A stretch of DNA of 5,366 nt from Melioribacter roseus (lineage in GTDB: Bacteria; Bacteroidota; Ignavibacteria; Ignavibacteriales; Melioribacteraceae), in assembly GCA_020724325.1 (NCBI GenBank), contig DYHC01000154.1, positions 1 to 5,366 on the forward strand. Direction: 5' to 3'. The translations under genes and the position numbers were made by a program. The notes under the pieces are model-generated. The model saw only the letters and a list, made by a program, of their open reading frames with translations. It was not told the DNA's origin and ran no database searches. This document shows, piece after piece, positions 1-5,366 of this stretch (position 1 is its first letter; every line of letters starts with the position of its first letter).

Positions 1-90
1 GTCCGCCGTTTTATGGTGGACTTGTCCGCCGTTTTATGGTGGACTTGTCCGCCGTCTTTTGGCGGACCTGTCCGCCGTCTTTTGGCGGAG
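1..90. repeat. Four tandem 23-bp palindromic repeat units
   Basis: Units begin at 1, 24, 47 and 70, with an exact 23-bp period. Each starts GTCCGCC, has a 7-base T-rich centre, and ends in the complementary arm GGTGGAC (units 1 and 2) or GGCGGAC (unit 3). Unit 4 ends GGCGGAG, which loses the outermost pair. Each unit can therefore fold into a 6-7 bp hairpin. Units 1 and 2 are identical, and 3 and 4 differ from them in the loop, in one arm base and in the 2-base linker. The array touches the window's left edge, so more copies may lie outside. There are no unique spacers, so this is not CRISPR. It could be a palindromic minisatellite, a noncoding part of the adjoining mobile element, or tandem hairpins acting on transcription. 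Function is unknown. Confidence 0.9.
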
Positions 91-136
91 TATCAGTGTT
101 CAAATTTTCAAAAAAAATTACTTTTTGGACAGCCCC
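91..136 (-). mobile_element. Putative insertion-sequence or MITE terminus abutting rnpB
   Basis: Read on the minus strand, this stretch begins GGGGCTGTCCAAAAAGT and continues into AT-rich noncoding sequence up to the palindromic repeats. A GGGGCTGTC..AAAAAG start resembles terminal inverted repeats from memory of IS1182/IS5-like elements. It falls exactly where recognisable RNase P RNA sequence stops. Together these suggest one end of an element whose body lies left of the window. No transposase, partner inverted repeat or target-site duplication can be seen, so both the family and the exact edge (near 132-136) are uncertain. The inner limit at 91 is only where the tandem repeats begin, and those may belong to the same element. 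Alternatively it could be a species-specific 3' extension of the RNA gene or an assembly junction. Confidence 0.4.
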
Positions 137-442
137 AATCGAAGCGAACAACCTCGAACCGATAACCGGTTATTCAACCGATATTATCGAAATCCCTTCT
201 GCTCGACCTTGCACCAGGTGGGGTTTGCTCAGCCTCCTTTGTTACCAAAGGAGCGGTGAGCTCTTACCTCGCCTTTTCACCCTTACCCGGCTAATGCCGG
301 GCGGTTCGGTCTCTGTAGCACTTTCCGTGACTCAATACTTGCGTAGTTAAGTCCCCGGGTGTTACCCGGCACCTCGTTCTGCGGAGTTCGGACTTTCCTC
401 CCTCCCGATCAAATCGGGAGAGCAACTGCCCAACACGAATCA
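137..442 (-). ncRNA. rnpB: RNase P RNA (class A), 3'-truncated or interrupted
   Basis: This is the catalytic RNA of RNase P, which removes 5' leaders from tRNA precursors. Conserved blocks on the minus strand, 5' to 3', are:
- a short P3 hairpin (420-402);
- the P4 5' strand with GAGGAAAGTCC (400-383);
- ACAGAGACCGAACCGCC (316-300);
- GGTAAGGGTGAAAAGG, then GGTAAGAGCTCACCG (287-254);
- a P12-like hairpin around GGTAACA (about 253-234);
- the P15 loop GGTGCAAGG that binds the tRNA CCA end (215-207);
- a P17-like hairpin (189-160);
- a P16/P15 return strand near 158-145.
Missing is the universal 3' block (AGATGAATGA-like joint, P2 3' strand, ACAGAACCCGGCTTA-like P4 3' strand, P1 3' strand). No partner for P2 (CAGTTGC) or P4 occurs between 136 and 1. 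Roughly the last 60-80 nt are therefore absent, and this copy should not fold into an active core as it stands. Identity is near certain. The 5' end at about 442 and the break point are estimates. Confidence 0.93.
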
Positions 443-661
443 TCAACTGTTCTTCTTCCTACTCTTTTATTTAACATATTTTTTACCATCTGGCACTAAT
501 ATAATAAATTTTACCCACCACCGCATTACTTATTATTTGGTAAACTTTATTGCTCTAATGTATTTTTAGAATAGAAATAAATTCCTTCTGGTAAAATAAA
601 TCTAAACAAGTTGCTGTAAAGTAAACATTATCTCTTACATAATAGTTTCTAGGAAAATAAA
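443..661. other. AT-rich spacer between rnpB and the aspartase gene
   Basis: These 219 bases separate the divergently oriented rnpB and CNMP-aspartase genes, so promoters for both should lie here. A perfect TATAAT occurs at 500-505 on the plus strand, but no convincing -35 box sits 16-18 bases upstream. Its start would imply a leader of about 150 bases. A weaker candidate nearer the gene is CATAAT at 638-643, with TTGCTG at 611-616, but the 21-base spacing is poor. For rnpB a TATGTT on the minus strand (479-474) is in a plausible position with no clear -35. No open reading frame here looks like a gene. The aspartase ribosome binding site AGGAAA is at 651-656, five bases before its ATG. Confidence 0.5.
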
Positions 662-2530
662 ATGGAACAGTCCCAAATAAGAACGTTTCTAAATAAAATT
701 GAGCTTTTTGCTGACTTAAACGATGTTGAAAAAGAACTGATATCAAACAACCTGGAAGCAAAAGATTATCCTATAAACTCTCACCTGTTTGTTGAACACA
801 ACCAGAGAAAAAATTTATTTATTATTTATGAAGGTGAAGTAGAACTATACAAAAAAACTCCTTTTGGAGAAGAGAAACGGTTATCAATTTTTACAAAGTA
901 TGATTTTTTAGGAGAAGGATCCTTAATTGATGATTCTCCACACTCAACATCTGCAAGAGCTACTTTAGCTACAACGGTATTTATTCTTCCGCGGGAAAAA
1001 TTCAAAGATATTCTAAAGATTGAACCTGATATTCCAATTAAAATTTTTTCGCGCATGGCTAAAGTTATTTTTCGCAGAATGCAGTTTGCAAATTCAAGGG
1101 TAATTAATCACGGCGCTCAATACCAATCGCGCAGAACAAGATTAGAGCACGACCTGTTAGGCGAAAGAGAAGTTCCTCATGAAGTTTATTATGGAGTTCA
1201 GACACTGCGCGGAATGGAGAACTTTAACATAAGCGGTGTTACAATTTCTTTCTACCCTTTATTAATTGAAGCACTTGCTGCAGTTAAGTTAGCCGCTGCA
1301 AAAGCCAATAACGACCTTGGACTACTTTCAAAACCGATTACCGATGCAATAGTTCAAGCTTGCAGAGAGATTATAAGCGGTAAATACCATGGCTATTTTG
1401 TTATTGATATGGTTCAGGGCGGCGCAGGTACCTCTACTAATATGAATGCTAACGAAGTTATTGCCAACAGAACACTCGAAATACTTGGGTACGAAAAAGG
1501 TAATTATAAATATTGCCATCCAAATAATCATGTTAACCTTTCGCAATCCACCAACGATGCTTATCCTACTTCTATAAAAATTGCAATAATCAACAGCAAC
1601 AAAAAATTAGTTGAAGTATTGCAGAGCCTGATTGATTCATTCCACAAAAAAGCTAAAGAGTTTTCTGATGTTATTAAGATGGGCAGAACTCAGTTACAGG
1701 ATGCTGTACCGATGACGTTAGGACAGGAATTTGAAGCTTATGCAGTTACACTGGAAGAGGAAATAAGCCGGCTGGAAGAGAACGCAAATTTATTTTTAGA
1801 AGTTAATATAGGAGCTACCGCAATTGGAACGGGAATAAATGCAGACCCCGACTATGGAAAAAAGTGTATTGAGCATTTAAGAGAAATAACTGGATTAAAT
1901 GTAGTGCTTGCAAAAAATTTAGTAGAAGCTACACAAGACACCGGTGCATTTGTAATTTATTCTTCTGCCGTTAAAAGACTGGCTGTAAAACTTTCTAAGA
2001 TATGTAACGATTTAAGGTTATTATCGTCCGGACCACGGACAGGTTTACACGAAATAAATTTACCGCCGATGCAGCCGGGTTCTTCAATTATGCCGGGTAA
2101 AGTAAATCCTGTTATTCCGGAAGTTGTAAACCAGATTGCTTTCAAAGTTATAGGAAATGACCTTACCGTAACGCTTGCTGCAGAAGCCGGTCAGCTTGAA
2201 CTAAATGTAATGGAACCGATTATTGTGCAAAGTATTTTTGAATCGATTGAGATGCTCAAAAACGGAATGAGTACCTTAAAGCATAAATGCATCGACGGCA
2301 TTACAGCTAACAAAGAACATTGCAGAGCACTTGTTGAAAACAGTATCGGATTAATTACTGCTCTTAATCCTTACCTCGGTTATGAAGTCTCTTCTAAAAT
2401 TGCTAAGGAAGCGATGGAAACTAATAGAGGAGTTTATGAGCTGGTTCTGGAAAAGAATTTAATGAGCAAAAATGAACTTGATAGAATTCTATTACCGGAG
2501 AACATGATTAAACCCCAGAAAATAAGATAG
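662..2530 (+). CDS. Aspartate ammonia-lyase with N-terminal CRP-like cyclic-nucleotide-binding domain
   Basis: The enzyme part reversibly deaminates L-aspartate to fumarate and ammonia in the cytoplasm, linking amino-acid nitrogen to the TCA cycle. Residues about 8-125 form a CAP-type effector domain, with a phosphate-binding-cassette-like segment at 84-100 (GEGSLIDDSP..). A helical linker follows to about 155, resembling the CRP dimer helix. Residues about 156-622 are a full-length aspartase (about 467 residues; stand-alone enzymes are about 470). It shows GGAGTSTNMNAN (253-264), SQSTND (294-299), GRTQLQDAVP (341-350) and the superfamily signature GSSIMPGKVNP (473-483), with Ser474 matching the catalytic base of Bacillus AspB. 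Gln344, where fumarases have His, favours AspA over FumC. The ATG has AGGAAA five bases upstream, and no good internal start precedes the lyase. The fusion implies allosteric control or altered oligomerisation. The ligand is unknown because the cassette arginine is replaced by His94. The gene appears monocistronic and converges on the membrane gene, with no clear terminator in the 9-base gap. Aspartase identity is very sure; regulation is inferred. Confidence 0.95.
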   Translation: MEQSQIRTFLNKIELFADLNDVEKELISNNLEAKDYPINSHLFVEHNQRKNLFIIYEGEVELYKKTPFGEEKRLSIFTKYDFLGEGSLIDDSPHSTSARATLATTVFILPREKFKDILKIEPDIPIKIFSRMAKVIFRRMQFANSRVINHGAQYQSRRTRLEHDLLGEREVPHEVYYGVQTLRGMENFNISGVTISFYPLLIEALAAVKLAAAKANNDLGLLSKPITDAIVQACREIISGKYHGYFVIDMVQGGAGTSTNMNANEVIANRTLEILGYEKGNYKYCHPNNHVNLSQSTNDAYPTSIKIAIINSNKKLVEVLQSLIDSFHKKAKEFSDVIKMGRTQLQDAVPMTLGQEFEAYAVTLEEEISRLEENANLFLEVNIGATAIGTGINADPDYGKKCIEHLREITGLNVVLAKNLVEATQDTGAFVIYSSAVKRLAVKLSKICNDLRLLSSGPRTGLHEINLPPMQPGSSIMPGKVNPVIPEVVNQIAFKVIGNDLTVTLAAEAGQLELNVMEPIIVQSIFESIEMLKNGMSTLKHKCIDGITANKEHCRALVENSIGLITALNPYLGYEVSSKIAKEAMETNRGVYELVLEKNLMSKNELDRILLPENMIKPQKIR

Positions 2531-2539
2531 CTGTTACAA

Positions 2540-3685
2540 CTAATTACTCATTATGTGAGCAAAAAATCTCATGTTCCTGGATGAAGAATTTGAGATAACA
2601 ATTTTAATTACTGCGGTTAAAGGAACTGAAAGAAACATCCCGATAATTCCCCAGATATATCCCCATAACATTAACGAGAATAGTATGATAAGCGGATTTA
2701 ATCCGAGCCGGTCGCCAAATATTTTCGGCTCTAATATATTACCAATCAAATTTTGAATAAGAATTAATGTTGCCAGCACAAGCATTGTATAGCCTAAGGA
2801 CTCGTATTGAATCAAAGTCATCAACGAAACAAACAAAACTGCAATTACAGAACCAATGTTAGGAATAAAATTGAGAAGCAGCGATAGAACCGCCCAGATT
2901 ATAAAAAATTCTATTTTATAAAACCATGTTACAAGACCAACAACTAACCCAAGGAATAAGCTTATCATAAATTTTGTAAAAATATATTTCTGAATTTTTT
3001 CAGTAATATCCTTAAATGTTTTCTGGAGTCTTGTTTCTCTTTGAATTGTCATTGTTGCAAGATCTTCTTCTATTGTGGAATTATGTTCATTATCCAGCTC
3101 TTCCTTCAATTGAAGTTCTTTCTTTATTTTTTTGAGAGAGGATTTAACACCTTTTTCAACATAACGGACCCGAATGGCTTCAACAATTTTTTCATGACCG
3201 CTGCTGATAAATATGAAGAAGAAGAGAATTAAAAATATGTAGGTGGCAGCTTCAATTGTTGATGTAAAAATACCTCCCGCTAATCCCCCGTAATCAAACT
3301 TTTCTAAAATGCTAGAGATATTGAAATTGATTAATGAGCTGTCTTTAAATCCAAGCGACCTGGCTGTATTGCTTATAATATGATTCAGCTTCAACTCCAT
3401 TTCCGGTAATCTCTCGCCAAACTGCATAAATGCATCTATAACAATTTTTGAAGCCCCGCCAATTATTATTATCGAAACCAAAATATCTATAATAATTACG
3501 ATACCATGTGGACACTTAATCTTAGCAAGAATTCTATTGAACGGTTCAAAAAGAAAAAACAAGAAATAGGCAATAACAAGAGGCAGAAAAATATGCTGAA
3601 GTTCTTTCAAAACCAGGAGGATTAATATTATGCCGACTGCAGAAATAAAAAATTTAATAACGGGGTCCGTGACAATTTTCTTCAT
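2540..3685 (-). CDS. AI-2E family (PerM/TqsA-like) membrane transporter
   Basis: This is a polytopic inner-membrane protein of the AI-2E/UPF0118 family. Members export autoinducer-2 (TqsA) or act in Na+/H+ antiport, and most are uncharacterised, so the substrate here is unknown. Hydrophobic segments lie at about 11-28, 31-48, 60-78, 145-161, 237-256, 258-275, 277-293, 298-317 and 330-366. Family signatures are NFIPNIGSVIA (272-282), EPKIFGDRLGLNPL (319-332) and a C-terminal SVPLTAVIKI (353-362). Between the central membrane helix and the second half is a long charged stretch (about 164-232), rich in Lys and Glu. Within it, residues about 186-222 look like an extra insertion compared with typical 340-360-residue members. 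The ATG at 3685-3683 has no strong Shine-Dalgarno, but the first helix fits this start well. The gene is single, divergent from the amylase gene and convergent with the aspartase gene. Neither neighbour indicates a substrate. Confidence 0.88.
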   Translation of the reverse strand: MKKIVTDPVIKFFISAVGIILILLVLKELQHIFLPLVIAYFLFFLFEPFNRILAKIKCPHGIVIIIDILVSIIIIGGASKIVIDAFMQFGERLPEMELKLNHIISNTARSLGFKDSSLINFNISSILEKFDYGGLAGGIFTSTIEAATYIFLILFFFIFISSGHEKIVEAIRVRYVEKGVKSSLKKIKKELQLKEELDNEHNSTIEEDLATMTIQRETRLQKTFKDITEKIQKYIFTKFMISLFLGLVVGLVTWFYKIEFFIIWAVLSLLLNFIPNIGSVIAVLFVSLMTLIQYESLGYTMLVLATLILIQNLIGNILEPKIFGDRLGLNPLIILFSLMLWGYIWGIIGMFLSVPLTAVIKIVISNSSSRNMRFFAHIMSN

Positions 3686-3800
3686 AGTATTACTTTGTTT
3701 GTTGAGATAAAATAATCAAAAAATAAGATTTTTCTAACAGTTTATTTTTCTTAAATTATCTGCCAAAAAAAAAGATCAACTAAAAGGATTAAATTTTGCT
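3686..3800. promoter_or_regulatory. Divergent intergenic region, probable back-to-back promoters
   Basis: This very AT-rich 115-base gap lies between the divergent membrane-transporter and GH13 genes, so it must carry a promoter for each unless transcription enters from outside. On the minus strand TTAGAA, 17 bases, then TATTTT (within about 3735-3705) is a weak sigma-70-like pair. On the plus strand a TTAAATTATC stretch (about 3751-3760) could hold a -10 element, without a clear -35. No inverted repeat that would suggest an operator stands out. The promoter function follows from gene layout; the exact boxes are guesses. Confidence 0.4.
3784..3788 (+). promoter_or_regulatory. Ribosome binding site for the GH13 lipoprotein gene
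   Basis: AAGGA ends 12 bases before the ATG at 3801, which is longer than ideal. The alternative in-frame ATG at 3822 has AAGG directly touching it, which is too close to work well. It would also strip the positively charged residues (Lys3, Lys5, Arg7) from the signal peptide. The site at 3784 with the start at 3801 is therefore preferred. Confidence 0.5.
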
Positions 3801-5165
3801 ATGGTAAAAAATAAAATAAGGATGATTCTTCCGTTACTTGTAGTCTCACTTTTATTTAATGGGTGCAAAAACAGAGACGACATTAAAAATTCAGAAATTC
3901 CAGATTCTATTAAGGCTCCGCAATGGAGTTATAATGCAACAATTTATGAAGTAAACATCCGTCAATTTACCAACGAGGGTACATTTAATGCCTTCTCTAA
4001 TCATTTGCCCAAACTAAAGGAAATGGGCGTTGATATTTTATGGATAATGCCAATTCATCCAATCGGTGTAAAAAACCGGAAGGGTACTTTAGGAAGTTAC
4101 TACTCCGTTCAGAACTTTAAGGAGGTTAATCCCGAATTTGGTACTTTAGATGATTTTAAAGGTCTGGTTAATAAAGCACATAGTCTGGGTATGTATGTTA
4201 TTCTTGATTGGGTTGCAAATCATACGGCTTGGGACCATGGGTGGACTAAAACAAATCCTGAATTTTATACTAAGGATAAAAATGGGAATTATGTTTCGCC
4301 GTTTGATTGGTCAGACGTAATAGATCTTAACTATGATAATAAAGAAGTGTGGAATTATATGTACGATGCAATGAAATTCTGGGTTGATGAATATAATATA
4401 GATGGGTTTCGATGCGATGTTGCCGCTATGGTTCCTTTAGAATTTTGGAAGTGGTTACGTCCTAAATTAGAAACAAACAAAAAACTTTTCATGCTCGCAG
4501 AAGCACATGAACCCGAACTTCACCAGGTATTTGATATGACCTATAACTGGCAGTTGAAAGATCTGTTTGTTGATATTGCAGCAGGAAAAAAGAATGCAGA
4601 TGATCTGCACAATTTATTTGAGCTAGAAAAAACCGTTTATCCACATGATGCCTACAGGATGGTTTTCACTACAAACCATGATGAGAATTCCTGGCATGGT
4701 ACTGATCAGGAAAGATTTGGAAAATTCTCTAAACAATTTGCTGTTATTACAGGAGTTGTGCCGGATATGCCGCTGGTCTATTCTGGAATGGAAGGTGGTT
4801 TAAACAAGCGGCTTCTCTTCTTCGAAAAAGACCCGATTCAATGGAAAGAGAACGAGTATCGTTCCATTTATACCAAACTGTTCAAACTTAAGAAAGAGAA
4901 TAAAGCACTGTGGAATGGCCCTTTCGGCGGTGAAATTATTAAGATTGAGCTTGGCGATTCATCAATCTTTGCATTTAGTCGTCAAAAGGATAACAATAAA
5001 GTGATTGCCTTTTTCAATCTTTCCAATATGAAAAAAACCGTACGGATAGATAACGATAACCTGAAAGGTAATTATATTGATTTGTGGTCCGGTAAAGATG
5101 TAACTATTAATGGAATCTATTCTATAACTTTAGAACCATTTGCAAATAGTATATTTTACAGATAG
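3801..5165 (+). CDS. GH13 alpha-amylase family lipoprotein
   Basis: This is a glycoside hydrolase family 13 enzyme expected to cleave or rearrange alpha-glucosidic bonds in starch-, glycogen- or maltodextrin-like substrates. Residues 1-21 are a lipoprotein signal peptide: basic MVKNKIR, a hydrophobic core, then LFNG before Cys22. The enzyme is therefore probably lipid-anchored outside the cytoplasm. The acidic pair just after the cysteine (CKNRDD) loosely recalls Bacteroidota surface-export signals. A (beta/alpha)8 barrel spans about 41-365 and carries the GH13 blocks:
- region I, DWVANH (136-141);
- region II, GFRCDVA (202-208), nucleophile Asp206;
- region III, LAEAHEPE (232-239), acid/base Glu234;
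- region IV, FTTNHDEN (289-296), Asp294.
All three catalytic acids are present. A C-terminal beta-sandwich (about 375-454) follows, with no extra starch-binding module. At 454 residues it is compact. The usual YSGQE is YSGME (327-331). Subfamily and product specificity cannot be decided here. A membrane protein gene follows after 20 bases, probably co-transcribed. Confidence 0.93.
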   Translation: MVKNKIRMILPLLVVSLLFNGCKNRDDIKNSEIPDSIKAPQWSYNATIYEVNIRQFTNEGTFNAFSNHLPKLKEMGVDILWIMPIHPIGVKNRKGTLGSYYSVQNFKEVNPEFGTLDDFKGLVNKAHSLGMYVILDWVANHTAWDHGWTKTNPEFYTKDKNGNYVSPFDWSDVIDLNYDNKEVWNYMYDAMKFWVDEYNIDGFRCDVAAMVPLEFWKWLRPKLETNKKLFMLAEAHEPELHQVFDMTYNWQLKDLFVDIAAGKKNADDLHNLFELEKTVYPHDAYRMVFTTNHDENSWHGTDQERFGKFSKQFAVITGVVPDMPLVYSGMEGGLNKRLLFFEKDPIQWKENEYRSIYTKLFKLKKENKALWNGPFGGEIIKIELGDSSIFAFSRQKDNNKVIAFFNLSNMKKTVRIDNDNLKGNYIDLWSGKDVTINGIYSITLEPFANSIFYR

Positions 5166-5185
5166 AAAATAAAGAAATAGAATAG

Positions 5186-5366
5186 ATGGATCATCGTCAG
5201 AAAATTCACCAGTCCGGCAAAGGTATCTACTTCCTTATTCTTACAGCCGGAGTTATAGTATCTATAGCGGTTCTTTACATACTTCTGCTTGGATTCAGAA
5301 TTAATTTTATTTTCGGCAGTCTTATAGATTCTGCAACAAAAGTTAAACTGAGTGTTGCTAATGCAA
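5186..5366 (+). CDS. N-terminus of an unidentified membrane protein (partial, runs off window)
   Basis: An open frame starts at ATG 5186 and continues to the window edge, giving 60 residues without a stop. The start MDHRQKIHQSGKG is polar and basic. A strong transmembrane segment follows at about residues 14-36 (IYFLILTAGVIVSIAVLYIL). Residues after it are mixed polar, ending SATKVKLSVANA. A short cytoplasmic N-terminus, one membrane helix and then a probably periplasmic or coiled region would fit a signal-anchored protein or a sensor such as a histidine kinase, but no family can be recognised. The Shine-Dalgarno is weak (AAAGAAA around 5171-5177). The 20-base gap after the GH13 gene and the same strand suggest one operon. 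That it is a gene is likely; its function is unknown. Confidence 0.7.
   Translation, partial: MDHRQKIHQSGKGIYFLILTAGVIVSIAVLYILLLGFRINFIFGSLIDSATKVKLSVANA

Noticed and set aside
1..90. Short repeats at the left edge as a CRISPR array
   Set aside because: Units are directly adjacent with no unique spacers, and the 23-bp period is fully accounted for by the hairpin unit plus a 2-base linker.
36..350. Open reading frame of 104 codons on the plus strand
   Set aside because: It runs antisense across conserved RNase P RNA helices and through the tandem repeats, so it is a chance frame.
500..505. Perfect TATAAT as a confident promoter for the aspartase gene
   Set aside because: No -35 element at proper spacing, and such a hexamer is expected by chance in very AT-rich spacer; kept only as a remark.
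555..761. Minus-strand open frame overlapping the aspartase start
   Set aside because: It overlaps the start of a clearly real gene and has no recognisable family features; most likely a shadow frame.
662..2530. Fumarase (FumC) instead of aspartase
   Set aside because: The GRTQLQDAVP motif has Gln where fumarases carry His, and the overall motif set matches aspartate ammonia-lyases from Bacillus and E. coli.
2531..2565. Bidirectional terminator between the convergent genes
   Set aside because: CTCA-TTATG-TGAG gives only a 4-bp stem, and it is followed by an A-run, not a T-run, on the plus strand. On the minus strand the T-run precedes the stem, so it does not fit an intrinsic terminator.
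3822..5165. Alternative GH13 start at the second in-frame ATG
   Set aside because: It would remove the basic residues of the lipoprotein signal peptide, and its AAGG touches the ATG with no spacing.

Overview
This AT-rich window (about one third G+C by eye outside the RNA gene) looks like a member of the Bacteroidota/Chlorobiota/Ignavibacteriota group, most plausibly an Ignavibacteria-like lineage. The hints are a Bacteroidota-style lipoprotein glycoside hydrolase, weak Shine-Dalgarno sites and strongly AT-rich spacers. This placement is an inference from style, not from a database match.

Left edge (1-442): four tandem 23-bp units, each a small inverted repeat, are followed by a stretch that looks like the terminus of an insertion sequence or MITE. 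This abuts a minus-strand RNase P RNA gene (rnpB). The 5' three quarters of the RNA are easy to recognise. The universally conserved 3' end, which closes helices P4, P2 and P1, is absent from the window, so rnpB appears interrupted or 3'-truncated at about position 136.

Middle (443-3685): after an AT-rich spacer comes a plus-strand gene for a 622-residue protein. It joins a CRP-like cyclic-nucleotide-binding domain to a complete aspartate ammonia-lyase. Converging on it, with only 9 bases between the stop codons, is a minus-strand gene for an AI-2E/PerM-type polytopic membrane protein with an unusual charged insertion.

Right (3686-5366): a 115-base divergent spacer leads to a plus-strand lipoprotein alpha-amylase family (GH13) enzyme with all catalytic residues intact. 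Twenty bases downstream is the start of a membrane protein that runs off the window, probably in the same operon.

The genes do not form one obvious pathway. Three points deserve attention: the sensor-enzyme fusion of the aspartase, whose cyclic-nucleotide pocket lacks the usual phosphate-binding arginine; the interrupted rnpB; and the palindromic tandem repeats beside the presumed element end. I found no CRISPR array, tRNA, complete transposase gene or recognisable defence system.
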